64,000 nt of DNA from NCBI GenBank assembly GCA_019722365.1, contig JADFUC010000776.1:930001-994000 (forward strand), written 5' to 3'. Source of the stretch: Lithospermum erythrorhizon (lineage: Eukaryota; Streptophyta; Magnoliopsida; Boraginales; Boraginaceae). Shown here one piece after another: positions 49,530-60,881 of the stretch. How positions within the stretch are numbered: the first letter of the stretch is position 1; every line of letters begins with the position of its first letter. Under the pieces are notes generated by a model. It did no database searches and was not told the DNA's origin. It worked only from the letters and a program-made list of their open reading frames with translations. A program made the position numbers and the translations under genes.

Positions 49530-51260
49530 TTGATATTACTCGGATGATGGTTTCTGGTTCAATATCTCATAACTTTTGTATGGTAACGCTGTGTAGGTTG
49601 CCTCTGTAAATTAGCTGGTTAGGTGTGCAATAACTTGCTGGAACTGTATCTAGTTCGCTAATGTAAATTAGGTGTGCTGCTACGCTTGGCGCATAGGTTT
49701 TTTGTAAGGTGTCGTAGGTCTCGCAATGCTTTGGGGGTTTTAATTGCAACTCTTGCAATTACAAATCCCATAGTTTGTAACCTGCATCTGTGGAAAAGAT
49801 GGTTTGAAGCTTTTTAGCTCCCATCTCAGTTAATCTAAGCTAGTTCAGAATCAATGTTTGTTTTACTTATCTTGTTGGTTAGTTATATTATATATTTGTG
49901 GAACTATAGGATATAAGAAGAAGGGTACTCTGATAGAACAATATCAGAGGTGAGCTTTGTCTCTTGAAGATTCAGTTTAAGTAAATCTTAGATGGTAGCA
50001 ACCAGTTGTGCTGAACCCGTTTATGGACTGCACGCCTCTCTTGCTATTTATTTCAGGAACTTGAAAACCTTACAAGAGAAAATCTAAGAGATAACATTAT
50101 AAAATATTATTAAAAATTGGCTCAACATTTTCTTATTGAGTATACTATTTAACAGATGGTGTATATGTAGCATTATAAAACAGATGGTGAACATTAAAAA
50201 TTAGTACTGAAAATAGCATTATAAATCTCTCAATATGTAAATCTAAGAGATGGCATTATGAAATAGTATTTAAAATGTAACGAGCGCTAAATATTGTCCT
50301 ATCTAGTGTCAACTTTAACACAAACGAAATAGTTTGATTAGGAAAAATCTATCAAATTCCTTAAATAAGGTTAATCTCTTGAAAGATCATAGTTGTACTC
50401 ATTGATAACATATTAGCTTCAATAAAGACCCAAGAGATGTACAAATGGAAAAATACATGAAGGCAATCGGCTTCAACTCGGTAAAACTAAATTTGAGCAA
50501 ACTATATTTTATAATCCATAAAGACTAAATTTGAGTTTTAGGAAGGTTTTCACAATTCGGCTTCAACTTGGTAAAACTAAGCAAGATGGTTGGTCGGATT
50601 GGCCTCTAATCCTTTTGAGAACATCTCAACTGGGACTAAGTGATGTATAGCTGCAGTAGATTTCTAAATCTATATTCTCATTTGCTCAGAAATTTCTATC
50701 ATTGAATATTTGGTCTTAAACAAATATCGAATAATTTCATCATTCAAATTTTGACAATAGTACCTCGCAACCCACAACCGATATTCCTAAACAAAATGTG
50801 TTAGTTGAAGCCAAATGTGTATTCGACATTTTAAACATTGCACCTTAGGAATAATATACATAAAGTTGGTATATAAAACTTCATAGAGTTCCATTGAAAA
50901 TGGCACTTAGGATTCTTACAAATGGTCGAAAAGACCTTAGGTACAGAGCACACAAGTTGCGGATATTGTCCATCTGCTAGTATATCAACATAATAGCTGT
51001 AGAACGTCCAACACCTTATAATATAATATTAAGTGCATTTGGTTTAACAGATTTCAAGCTAGTTGACTATGTAGATCAAGCACTCCTGTCTATTAGTTAC
51101 AAAGTCTGCCAAGTTTCATATTACATACCATCCTAACCGAAATATTTTATTTATAGGACCCAAAAGCGAAACCTTCAGCACTTCAAGAATATATTTGGAA
51201 GGTCAAGTAAGATGCGACGCTAAAGTAATAAATTCAATGGTTGTGGAAGAGATTTGTCAT
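49530..51260. other. intergenic; 3' flank of the B3 gene and AT-rich spacer
   Basis: 49530-49760 is a GT/TG-rich stretch that could be the 3'UTR of the B3 gene. The phrase TTCGGCTTCAACT(C/T)GGTAAAACTAA occurs at about 50470-50490 and again at about 50557-50580. It is a short direct repeat. No gene is supported. Confidence 0.45.
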
Positions 51261-51263
51261 CTT

Positions 51264-51990
51264 CTATCTGGTAGCATTAGCACCGAAAGTCAGTTGTTTT
51301 TTGGCAGGGCTGCCATCAGCACCTAAGAAAGATTACATAAGTGTGAAGAAAGCCATAAGCACATATTAATATAAATTTGATGGCAGGTATTAATAAGTGG
51401 AAAATGAAACTAACCAGTTCCGATCATAGTGCCATCCATCTGCCGCTTCAATGGTGATATGGGGAAGCTTTTATTAGGTGATTTGTTTTGAGAGAAAGGC
51501 GAACTCATGGGGGTGGAAGCAAGGCATTCAGAAGACCCTAAAGGTGATGAAACATTGCCAGGAGCTGTTTGAGAAAGATTTGCAACGTTTGCTCGACCAT
51601 CAACTGTTTCATCAAAAAAAGCAACAAGAAGCAAACGGCTTATCCTGCTAGTTCCCCACGAATATGTGCGCCAAAGGAGGATTAAGAATTCTTTATTTTC
51701 CAGCTCTGCACGTATGGTGTTCAGGTCATACCTTATGCCCTACAAAATATAGTGAAAACAATTCCTTCAAAATAATAACCATATAATATAGATTTATTTA
51801 CAATATAACAGACCAACTTGATGAGTCACCGATAGATCTGCGGTGGTTGCGGAAGGATCTCTTCCTTTGACCAATTCAATCGCCCTATACTTGGGTTACT
51901 GACCAGTGCTATCAAAAACATCCATTGATACAACAAGCCTGCAAGACATTATGATTGAAACCAGTTCTTAGTACCACTACATTAATAAGA
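51264..51990 (-). CDS. Unidentified spliced gene, three 3'-terminal exons
   Basis: Three reverse-strand exons with good splice signals were read. The last exon, 51264-51322, follows TTTCTTAG and encodes ADGSPAKKQLTFGANATR up to a TAG stop. The exon before it, 51415-51742, is fully open for 109 codons between a TTTTGTAG acceptor and GTTAGT donor. It begins GIRYDLNTIRAELENKEFLI, continues LLWRTYSWGTSRISRLLLVA and FFDETVDGRANVANL, and ends in a Ser/Pro-rich low-complexity tail, SPFSQNKSPNKSFPISPLKR. The phases of these two join as IGTG/ADG. An earlier exon at about 51830-51945 gives LVVSMDVFDSTGQ, one in-frame TAA, then YRAIELVKGRDPSATTADLS. I do not recognise the family. It could be a host gene or the 3' part of the Helitron transcript upstream on this strand. 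Confidence 0.5.
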
Positions 51991-51999
51991 CAATAACTA

Positions 52000-54520
52000 C
52001 ATTAACATGGAATTACATTTTAAAGCCTGGTTCCAGCACATAGTAGTAATGATAAGGGTGGTGTATGTAAAGTTTATTGGCCATTAGATCGAACCTCATT
52101 GCTGATGTAACATCTTTTTTAACATACATGTGTAGTCAACTCCTTCGAGGGAGATTGACCTTTCTTGGGAAACAATTGCTACAACAATATAGAACAACCG
52201 GTCATCTAAGGATATCTGCATGGGCGTGTCCGATAATCCCGAACACTACACAAACAAGGTTGTTGACCAATACTTGAATAGCTTGCATGGCTTATATCAT
52301 ATAGGTAAGCAGGTACTTGGTGAATTAATAAATGGAGTAATGTACAAGTCTAGCAACGCTATTAGTTCGGCGTTTTTTAGCCACCAGGCTATGTATTCAA
52401 GTAAAAAGCTCGAATCTGTCAATTTTTTTTATTGGAAGAGCACTGAAACACGACCATAAATTGGGTATTTTCTAGCAAGATAGTGTATAACAATACAACC
52501 TCTGGATGTTATTTTAGGTAGGTAAAGGCGTCTTTGGTGAAGTTGAAGGCGTTTTGAGTGTTTGAGATCTGAGGGGATCGAGGGCCATCGAGACCCGAGG
52601 GGTCTCGATGAAGTCTCGATGCCGCGAATGAGGGCAGAATGCAGCCATGGGTAAATTGAGGCGCGAGGTCGGTGGTCTCGATGCGAAATGAAGCGGAATG
52701 CAGTAATATAAACATTCGAGGCCGTCGAGAAGCCATCGAGCCGTCGTCCGTGCCGATGAGGTCTCAATGAAAGGCGGTTAATGAGAATAAAAGAGGTTTA
52801 GGTCATGACTTAGCATTATATAAATTTTCAATTTCTCTCTAATTTCTTTGATTTAGAATTCAATGAGTTGTTACTATAGTTTGTATCGTCACATTATATC
52901 ATTTAAAATTTCACGTCCCAGTGTAGATTTGTCATTGAGAATACTAAATTAGAGAAATTATTCTTCGATTGGAGAAAGCTGATTTGATGGAACATGCTTG
53001 ATAATTTGAGGTTCTTTACAGTTGATTTACGCATAGCGACGGGCGTCGCTGGAGGCGCGTATAAAGATGCGGTGTTATTTGCTTCGGTATTTTTCGTTTA
53101 TTTAATGCATTCCCAGTTACTTAGAGATATTAGACTTCGTATGCTTGGGTGTTGATATATACGTTTGGTTATATCGGCCCGATCGACCGTGCTACATATA
53201 CAAGGATACTTTAACTATTTTTTTGTATATATGAATTCTCTTGAAGATTAATAAGAACGGACAAAAAATGATTTGGTAGAAACAGAAGAATGGTGGTGGC
53301 ATAGATGATGATGTGAAGCGAGAAGTCCCACCTTTAGGAGAGAAGTGAATACAATTGGAAAGTTCATACCTACAAATCAAAATGATATAAGTATTTACTG
53401 TACTGTTGTCATTCTATAAACTATCAGTGTAGATATATGACACATATAAGATCAGAGTGGCACATAGCGAGCTAATGCATAGCCTAATTTCAATGCGATC
53501 AGTGCAACAGCTGATGCCATCAGCAGAGCGACAAAGTTTAAGTGGGGTAGAACCACATAGTTAAATGTAAGAAAATCTAATAGGAATTAGAAGAGCTGAG
53601 ATGAAGGAAAAAACAAAAACAAAGTAAAACAGAGGTGGTTACTTTGGGGAACAGAATGTTGCTTAGGGAAAAAATGTGCTCCAAAACAATTATGAGCCAG
53701 AATCTAACCCAAATAAAAAAAGGGTGTACCTCCTGTGTAGCAATTATCTGTTGCAATGCCAAAGATTTACGAGCCCCCTGATCGAGAAAGGTCCTAAGAA
53801 TGAGACTGGGTAAGTCAGTGAGAAGATTTAGGGAGTTTCAATTTCTCGAACCGAATCAGGCTGTAAGAAAAAAACCATACATAAGCGACTGTTCGGGCTG
53901 GATTGCAAAGTAAAACCTCAGCTTTAAATAGCGGTTAACTGGAAGTAAGAACAAGTTTCTTGAACTTGATCCAAGTCTAAGACAGATCTAATCAACAGTT
54001 TTCAGTATATGATATTCACCACGCACAATTTCGTGGACCAGTTAATTTGCCCAAAGCATGTATATCAATGATCATATATAGTAAGATAAGTTTCCAGTAC
54101 CTAAAAGCTTCTTATTAGTGTATCGGTGAAATGGTTGTTAAGGTTGGTTTTTTTTCTTCCTACTAAGTTATAATGCTTCTAATCAGAGTGTCAATGGTTA
54201 TTTTTGCTAAGCATGTGAGGGTAAAACCATTTGTTGATAGTTATGGTTTTATCTAACTGTGAAGTTCTTTATACCATTTAGTTTTCTTCTACAACAAATG
54301 TATAGGGCCCGAATGTTTCATTGTTGTAGTGGCTCGGATATATATCATTGTCTTGATGTCCAGAGTTTATCATGCCAAAATGCAAGAGGTAAATATCAAG
54401 CACCAGTATCATTTATGTTCTGTTAATGATCAACTACATAGCAAAGAGAGTAAAGTACACAAATTCACTATGAAGGATTGTGGCAGAAAATATAGTCAGT
54501 TCAATTATTGAGTACAAATC
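52000..54520. other. no confirmed gene; region between the unidentified exons and the Helitron block
   Basis: Reverse-strand fragments such as KKDVTSAMRFDLMANKLYIH (about 52060-52125), GHAHADIL (about 52210-52235) and LILRTFLDQGARKSLALQQI (about 53755-53815) look protein-like but could not be assigned. GHAHADIL loosely recalls the His-x-His of Rep proteins. Otherwise AT-rich. Confidence 0.3.
52555..52765. repeat. Cluster of CTCGATG/TCGAG words, GC-rich
   Basis: In about 210 bases the words CTCGATG, CATCGAG and TCGAG recur many times in both orientations, for example CATCGAGACCCGAGGGGTCT followed by CGATGAAGTCTCGATGCC. GAATGCAG occurs twice (about 52638 and 52695). The island is markedly GC-richer than its flanks. 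Two overlapping reverse-strand ORFs here (52429-52767, 52509-52736) reflect low stop density and carry no recognised domain. Confidence 0.5.
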
Positions 54521-54539
54521 TGCAGTAGAGTGAATCTTC

Positions 54540-57500
54540 CAGGGTGTGAATATGAACTTGATTTAGGGAGTGCATTTTGATTTATTCAATAGATAACACA
54601 CCACATACCTGCTTCTTTAATGTAAGATCTTGCTTGAAAGTATTGTAATCTGCGGAACTCCAGAACTTTTGTTGTGTACAGGACCTGCGTGAATTGGAGG
54701 ATCATAGTTCCATCAACAAAGCGGAATGGAACCATGCCAACCAGGTTCGCGTGTGGGGAAACATGAGTACGTATTGTAGGGGATCACTTAACAGCCATAG
54801 TACCCATGTACTATGAAACATGGCCTGGCGATGCATATACTTTCCTACTCCCTACCATATTTCTTCCCTGATCCTTCGCAACCATCTTCAATCCATATTC
54901 GTGCAACTTCCGATGAAGTTGGTCTATTGTATACCCTCAAATCTAACCCTGGATCATACCTGATATGGATGCAATACCATTCATATCCTTCAAGGGAAGA
55001 CAGCTGATGGAATACAAGCGTATAAGGGTTTGTTTCCATTGTTTCTACTAATCCAGCAACAATCGACGCATCCAACCTAGGCAACTGGTTGACTCAATTT
55101 GTAGCTTGATGTTCGGGTCAAAAAAGTAGAATTGGAAACCTGACAACTTCGATTCAGTAGCACTTGGCAATAAATCATTCAAGAAGTGATGCACCTGGCC
55201 CTAGACTCTTAACAGTATAGATTCCACAATTGTGTTGTTGAAGCTGATGGTCGCAATGAATGCCCATCAAACTATAGACAAAATTATTGTTATACGTCCG
55301 AATCATATTGTGGAACTCCCTTGACCTTGCATCAGTCCCAGTAACCAGTTCAATGAGAAATTCCGGAAGTATGGTTTCAGCCAAGCGAATGGGCCGTGAG
55401 CCGGCGAAATTTGCGGGTTTCGATAAAACATCTGAGGAAGCAAAACATTTAAATCCAGGAAACCTATATACAATTCACCACAAAGGGAAACAAACAAACC
55501 TTGTTGTAAAGCCTCGCCTAACTGGCTGACCATGTTTGCCCAGAGGGTGTGAGAGAAATTACCTGGAAAACATGCACCTGAGTCAAGGTTACCATGAGAG
55601 ATAGATTGGAGAATGATGGAATTAAAGTATGGTTGGGAAGCAGAGCATACAAGTGGGTTTTAGTATGAAAATTTGAAAGACTGCATGGTTGCAAAGTACA
55701 AACCAAGTTGAATCTTTTCCATCCAACTACAAATCCATCAGGGGAGTATGTTGGTAAAGTCAATTCGGAAACCATAAAGAGAAAGCTTGAGGATCAAACA
55801 AAGGAGACCATACGAATCGCCACCATCACATTTTCAAAGTGAACTGGGCAGGTTATGAAGAACATATGAGAGATACTTAAAGCAAGTGGTGTCAGTTATT
55901 CCTCAGTAATGAAGACAACTATCATGTACTCCTTCCCCATCCTTTGTCTGTCATTCTTAAGCCTTCTTACATCAAGTAGTATCTGATTTGGACCTCTATG
56001 ATTGTTTACTTAGGTTAGCAATCTGAATGACTTCAAGAAAGTGAATGAAGTTCTGGTAAATGTGAGGTTTATGAACTTCTGTTTTTCTGTTCTCTGAATT
56101 TGATTAATTAATTTGTATTGCATCTTTCTTTAAGTTAAGTTGATGTGTGATTAAGCGATGAGTTTGTAACCTGTTTTAACACTTGACACCATTAGAAAAT
56201 AGTTAAATACTCAATCCCTAGGGATTTAGGTATGAATCTTAACACTTAGATAATGGGGAATTCATATATTCATTGTTTCAATTGAGCTGCAATTGGATAA
56301 ACTTTAGAATGAGGTTTTTTTTTTTTATCAGTATACCAACTTGGTTTGTATCTATGTTCTCTGACGTTCATGCATTCTGAAATGATTTATTTGAAAGGAG
56401 TTAAAAACAAAGTATAGTAAAAATGTCTATTAACTAAGAATCCGAAAGAAAGATTCTAAAAGAAGAGACTACATGAATTTCTAAATACAAACCAATCTGA
56501 ATCTCCCTCGAACCACAGATTAAAATATGTTGGTAAAGTCTGCCGGAGCCATAAAAGGGAAAACAAAGAGGAAAAGACAGGAAGACCATACAGATAGGAA
56601 CCTTAAAAAGAATACATACAGGTGCCTTATTTCATCTACAACTAACGCAATTAGGAAACATTTTTATTTCATAATTATCTAGAGAGGCACATAGCTAAAA
56701 GGCAAGAAGCTACTTTCTACTTGTCAAGACTTAAATAATAATATGGAGTATTATAAAAGGTGCAAAGACATTAAGGAATCAGATTCTCTATCGTACAAAT
56801 TATGGTACAAAGAAAAACTTAGCACTCCATAAACTAAATCTAAATATAAGTCTTCAACATGTGAAATACTTGCCTGCACTCTAGGCCCTCACAGAACTGG
56901 CAGGTACAATTGCCTGCGGCGACCATGCATTGGAGGTGTTACAGTTTAGTGAAACCCAAAAAATCCTACAGTTAAGAACCCATTTACAATTCAGTCAACC
57001 TATACCTGCTTTTTATTCTAAGCAAAATGTAATATTTGATATAATTTATATCCTTTAAGTTTCAACACCTCTTAGCTAATAGTTATGTTAACCCTCAACC
57101 TTGGACACCCTCATCAATGATAAAGATAGTCAAATTGAAGAATTTTAATTATTAGGGTATGTCTTATGCTCCTTATCATACTCCGTAAAAAACAAGATCA
57201 TATGTTATCAATACTATAAAGAGCGAACTGTTAAGTCCCAACTGTTATCATATGAACTACCATCAATGCTTTCCTGTACAACAAACAAAAAGAGAAGAAA
57301 ATCGGACAAAAGAATCTATGTGATTTAGGCATCACCTACCAACTAAAGAAAGTATTATGATCAGCCCAAACTGCTAAATTTAGCACATTCTTTGGGAAAC
57401 TCATCAAATTAACTTCTAAACAGATTATATATTTACTGAAATTTTATTGCAATCCCATTCTTGACTACCAGCCAATATCTTTCACTATTCCACAATATTC

Positions 57501-58480
57501 ATGTCTCTAAACATCCTAATTGCTACAAGACACATGCCTACTTCAGAATATAGCAATAATGCAATGAAAGATAACAAATATTCATAAATAACAAAGTGCA
57601 AGAAACATATTTCTAGAAATGCTTATAATACAGACCAATTCAAATCTTTCCATCGAACTACAAATGAATTATGCTATTCTCAGAAATTTCTTTAATAATT
57701 TTCTCATGTCAGTATATTTTCTAGTCGCAGGACGACAACTCAACCATTTTAGCATGGAAAACCAATTGGCGAACAACATCAAATTACTTATAATGCATAC
57801 ACAACAACCACATAAGCAACATGCAAATAATATAAAAGAAATAATCTTGTGAAAGAGGTACAGTTCGCAGCGGTGCACAACTAAGAATGTGACTGCCATG
57901 GGGTAAGAGCAAACAAACATACCAACTTCACGAGAAATCTGGGCCTGAGGCAGCGGCGCCAAGAAATGCAAGATCAGTGGAGGATTAGCAGCGTCATCTA
58001 CATGGGTATTGGTGTTCAAAGTTCTCTCCAATGTGTTTCTAGCCTTCCCAGCTGCAAACAAATTAGTAACTTAGCCAACTTCCAGTAGATTAAATATAAG
58101 GTACATATAAAAAAGAGACTAACCTAAATAAGCGTTCGCGCCGCTTCCTAGCAACCTCGGCTTTCGCTTCTGGAGTGAGGGCTATGTGAGCACCCAGAGA
58201 ATATTAACAATCTGGTTTTTAACCATGTACATCTTATATAGCCCCCCTCCCCACTGCTGACATTTCCTAAAGAAGACTAAACATTCTATCGCTGACTTAT
58301 AAAATATTTCTAGGACTGGAACCATTTATTTGTTTGCAAGAGGTTACATAGGGGTTTCAGTAAACGGGCATAACACGGAAGGCAGCATTATAAATAGCTA
58401 AAAGCTGGCACCAAGACGAACTTACCAGCATATTGCTCCCGTTTCCTCTTATTCCTCAAATCCTTTAACATTAACAACAG
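54540..58480 (-). mobile_element. Helitron-type transposon protein, intron-containing, N-terminal half
   Basis: Helitrons move as rolling-circle elements using a Rep/helicase protein. On the reverse strand the conserved N-terminal blocks of the plant protein occur in canonical order. Basic exons come first: LRNKRKREQYA (donor GTAAGT at 58425), LTPEAKAEVARKRRERLF (58124-58181) and GKARNTLERTLNTNTHVDDA (57923-58051, donor GTATGT). A Cys-rich word, CTCQFCEGLECRQ, lies near 56885-56930. The core follows: ILPEFLIELVTGTDARS and IRTYNNNFVYSLMGI (55250-55375), GIYTVKSLGPGASLL (about 55180-55225), LDASIVAGLVETMETNPYTL (about 55015-55075), then YDPGLDLRVYNRPTSSEVAR with IWIEDG (about 54895-54960) and DPLQYVLMFPH (about 54755-54790). 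The Rep HUH and Pif1 helicase blocks that should follow were not found, so the element is presumably non-autonomous. Ends (5'-TC, CTRR-3' hairpin) were not located. Confidence 0.8.
55690..57670. repeat. Internal direct repeats within the Helitron block (about 55.69, 56.49 and 57.64 kb)
   Basis: A block of about 120 bases at 55695-55820 (ATCTTTTCCATCCAACTAC, then TATGTTGGTAAAGTC, ACCATAAAGAG, GGAGACCATACG) recurs at about 56490-56605 with the same word order (CTCCCTCGAACCAC, TATGTTGGTAAAGTC, GCCATAAAAGG, GGAAGACCATAC). A shorter copy of its first part (ATCTTTCCATCGAACTAC) lies at about 57646-57665. All three are in the same orientation. They may be duplicated exon-intron modules. Confidence 0.6.
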
Positions 58481-58484
58481 TGGT

Positions 58485-59180
58485 CTATCCAACCGATCAA
58501 CTATCAAATATAACGGCCGAACATAATTGGCGTAGGCAACAAATTCATATGCAATTTACTTAAACATGTCCAGACTCCAAAGCAACCCAAACTCGAATAC
58601 AATATGCTAATTACAAGAAATTCCTGGATTTACAAAATAGCAGGATACATAATTTTGTTTGAGATGCAAAAAAGATGGCAAAGAATTGGTAATATTATCT
58701 CACACCTTTAAGGGCTTAATCAGCATAACAATAAGCAACTATTAGGCAATCGAAAATACAATCATCTATGACTCTTAAAATGAAACAAGAAACTCCACAT
58801 TTGTAATTTGTATATAGTTCAGTTTGAAATAAGTCTTAACTTTTTGATATTCCAAATTACTGAAAATTTAATCCACCACAACAAACAAAACACAAACAAA
58901 TATTAGGTCCACCATTAATAAATACCATAATTCGTATTGTCTTCCTAATTTTCGTTGATAGTGACCAAACATAAACACAATCATCAAAATTGATGGACCA
59001 ATTTATAATAACAAGAAAGTTCACATAACAACATAATGCAAATATCATTGATCAAAGTAAACCAAAAAGAAAATAATAGTGGACGAAACAATACCGTTTA
59101 GAATAATATTGAGATGGAAAAAACTAAAAAGAACCAAACCTTAATTGGTAGCCAAATAGCGTATATATAGACAGAAATTC
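58485..59180. other. AT-rich, 5' flank of the Helitron coding block
   Basis: No coding frame is supported. On the reverse strand this lies upstream of the first readable Helitron exon, so it may hold its 5'UTR, introns or promoter. Confidence 0.4.
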
Positions 59181-59183
59181 CCC

Positions 59184-59225
59184 ACAATCAACGGTCACGA
59201 TTGAACAATCAACGGTCAGGATCGA
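59184..59225 (+). repeat. Perfectly abutting 21-bp tandem duplication
   Basis: ACAATCAACGGTCACGATTG plus A at 59184-59204 is followed at once by ACAATCAACGGTCAGGATCG plus A at 59205-59225. The two differ at two positions. Confidence 0.8.
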
Positions 59226-59598
59226 ACAAATTGCAGTCCAACTTGACAAAAAGAAGACAATACGGTACGGGAGCAGTTGAGAGTCCAACCTGAATTAAGA
59301 GTAGCCAAGCAAATAAAAGTACTCCATCAATGCTCCCGTACCCTAATGTCTTCTTCTGGTTAGGTTGGAAGCAAAAGAAACAGTCCACAGTTAGGAACAA
59401 ATCCAAGGATTGAGGTGCACTTTCGTCACGATCGAAGTACCATTTCCTAAAGCTGGTTAGGATTGAATTTGCATGGAAGGTAACACCCAGGGAAGAGGTA
59501 GGGGGAGGTGAGGTATAGCTGGTTAGGGTGCTATGAGGCAGGGTGATGAAAGGAACAGGTGGTCTAGCTTCTAATTCTAGATTATCATTTTTTTCCAC
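59209..59598 (-). CDS. Hypothetical 129-codon ORF
   Basis: One of the longer uninterrupted frames of the window, reading MEKNDNLELEARPPVPFITL at its start. It is followed by a Ser/Thr/Pro-rich stretch, FRKWYFDRDESAPQSLDLF near the middle, and a hydrophobic C-terminal third (LLFAWLLLIQVGL). I recognise no family. It lies upstream of the Helitron exons on the same strand. It overlaps the inverted repeat at 59251-59355, which argues that part of it is repeat sequence and not protein. Confidence 0.25.
   Translation of the reverse strand: MEKNDNLELEARPPVPFITLPHSTLTSYTSPPPTSSLGVTFHANSILTSFRKWYFDRDESAPQSLDLFLTVDCFFCFQPNQKKTLGYGSIDGVLLFAWLLLIQVGLSTAPVPYCLLFVKLDCNLFDPDR
59251..59355. repeat. Stem-loop: 25-bp inverted repeat with 55-base loop
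   Basis: AAGAAGACAATACGGTACGG plus GAGCA at 59251-59275 pairs with TGCTCCCGTACCCTAATGTC plus TTCTT at 59331-59355, with 21 of 25 positions complementary and no gaps. TCCAAC outside the left arm and GTTGGA outside the right arm can extend the stem with bulges. It could be a hairpin-type MITE core or a small-RNA precursor. Confidence 0.65.
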
Positions 59599-59599
59599 A

Positions 59600-60285
59600 T
59601 AATAATGGCTTACTAAATAAATGACCCTCTAAATTGAAATTAGTACATCATTGCCCCTCACTTTTTGGACAACCCAAATAGTTGAAGGCTTTATTTTAGC
59701 GGATAATTATTGACACGGACGTCTGTGTACGGCAGCGATGCAGCGATTCGTGCGAGAGTAGCTTCAGCGTTAGCGGGAGGCGGTTAAGATTCTTTATAGT
59801 ATTGATAATAAATGAAGAAAAGCAAAATACAAAAAATTCAATAATATTGGCCTTAAAAAGCAACCAAAGATTTATTAAATTGAATAATTATCAAACAAAA
59901 TAAATGAGACATACATAGCATTATTTACTCCATATTATTTCATTAATGTAACTACATTTCTAGATTCTACTTATTTCAGTCCATTTTAACTTCATGGGCA
60001 AATGGCCAAGGCAATCATTTCATGTTTCACGCCGTTAAGTTGACAGTATGAATTTTATGGTCCCGTTCAACTTTCATTCGTCATTCGTGTTGTTTTTTAC
60101 TTGAAACTGTTAACTTTTCCGTGATGACAGTCAGTGGTAGTACCTGGCGTGTTCGATCAATTAAATTAGTAATTTCATATATTAATAAAATTGAAAAAAA
60201 AAAGGAAAAAATGTTATAATATATGGTTTCCTAAAATCGAAATTAGGGCAAGAGTAAAGCCCCAGGCGATTAGGGTTCAAACAGA
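59600..60285. other. AT-rich intergenic; near-palindrome at 59712-59729
   Basis: ACACGGACGTCTGTGT, near 59712, is a near-perfect 16-base palindrome centred on GACGTC, a bZIP-type core. A GC-richer run (GGCAGCGATGCAGCGATTCG) follows. The remainder up to the GRF gene is AT-rich, with A-runs at about 60193-60210. Confidence 0.4.
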
Positions 60286-60288
60286 AAT

Positions 60289-60800
60289 GGAATCGAGCAC
60301 GATTCGATCGATTAGGATTTGATAAGGGTTCGATTTTTTGTAAGTATTGTGGAAAAGTGCATAAGGAAGATATCAAGAACATTGGACAATCAGAATTCGG
60401 GTATTTTGGGCATGTCCTATGGATTCGGTATGTATATGCTCTTTATGTTTATGAATGTCAAATTACGTATTAAATTTTGTGACATGTGCAGCCAATTTAA
60501 TCGGTAGGGAGGTCATGGGTGGATGGAGTGGGATGATTTGGATTCATCAACTAAAACAAAGGAAAGAAGAAGTTTGAAGGAGAAGTTGATTCTTGTTGAG
60601 GCAGAATTGGTGCAATGCAAGACTGATAAAGATTGTTTAGTTGTGGAGAACAAGAATTAGGCGAATGTTGGACAAAGAGAATGATCTTGAGTCAAGGGTG
60701 TTTGAAGAAATGTGTGAAAGTAGCATTGGTATTGTTATGTGTTGTAGTAGTGATTTTGTTATTAGATAGTTCAAATGATGGTAGAATGATGTTAGAATGA
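60289..60800 (+). CDS. Small GRF zinc-finger / coiled-coil / transmembrane protein, frameshifted
   Basis: Plants carry many short proteins that join a GRF-type zinc finger to a coiled coil and one C-terminal membrane segment. Here the ATG at 60289 opens MESSTIRSIR. One frame over come CKYCGK (about 60339-60356), then SRTLDNQNSGYFG-like wording (about 60370-60410), corresponding to the family's TSWTxxNPGRRFxGC core. A likely intron (about 60425-60490, with GTATGTATATG after ATTCG and TGCAG before CC) separates the next piece. That piece is GWMEWDDLDSSTKTKERRSL followed by KEKLILVEAELVQCKTDKDC (about 60510-60640), a charged coiled coil. The C-terminus gives KKCVKVALVLLCVVVVILLL, a clear membrane segment, and a stop at 60798-60800. 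At least two indels break the frame. The GRF cysteine set is incomplete as read. Confidence 0.6.
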
Positions 60801-60881
60801 ATGTGTTCATTGTCAATGTGCTTGCAAAATGTAATGTAACGAATGACAATTTGGATGTTATGAATTGTAATTGGGTTGTCT

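Noticed and set aside
52205..52240. GHAHADIL as a Rep HUH motif of the Helitron
   Set aside because: A single short match without the surrounding Rep residues or the downstream Tyr motif; too weak to claim.
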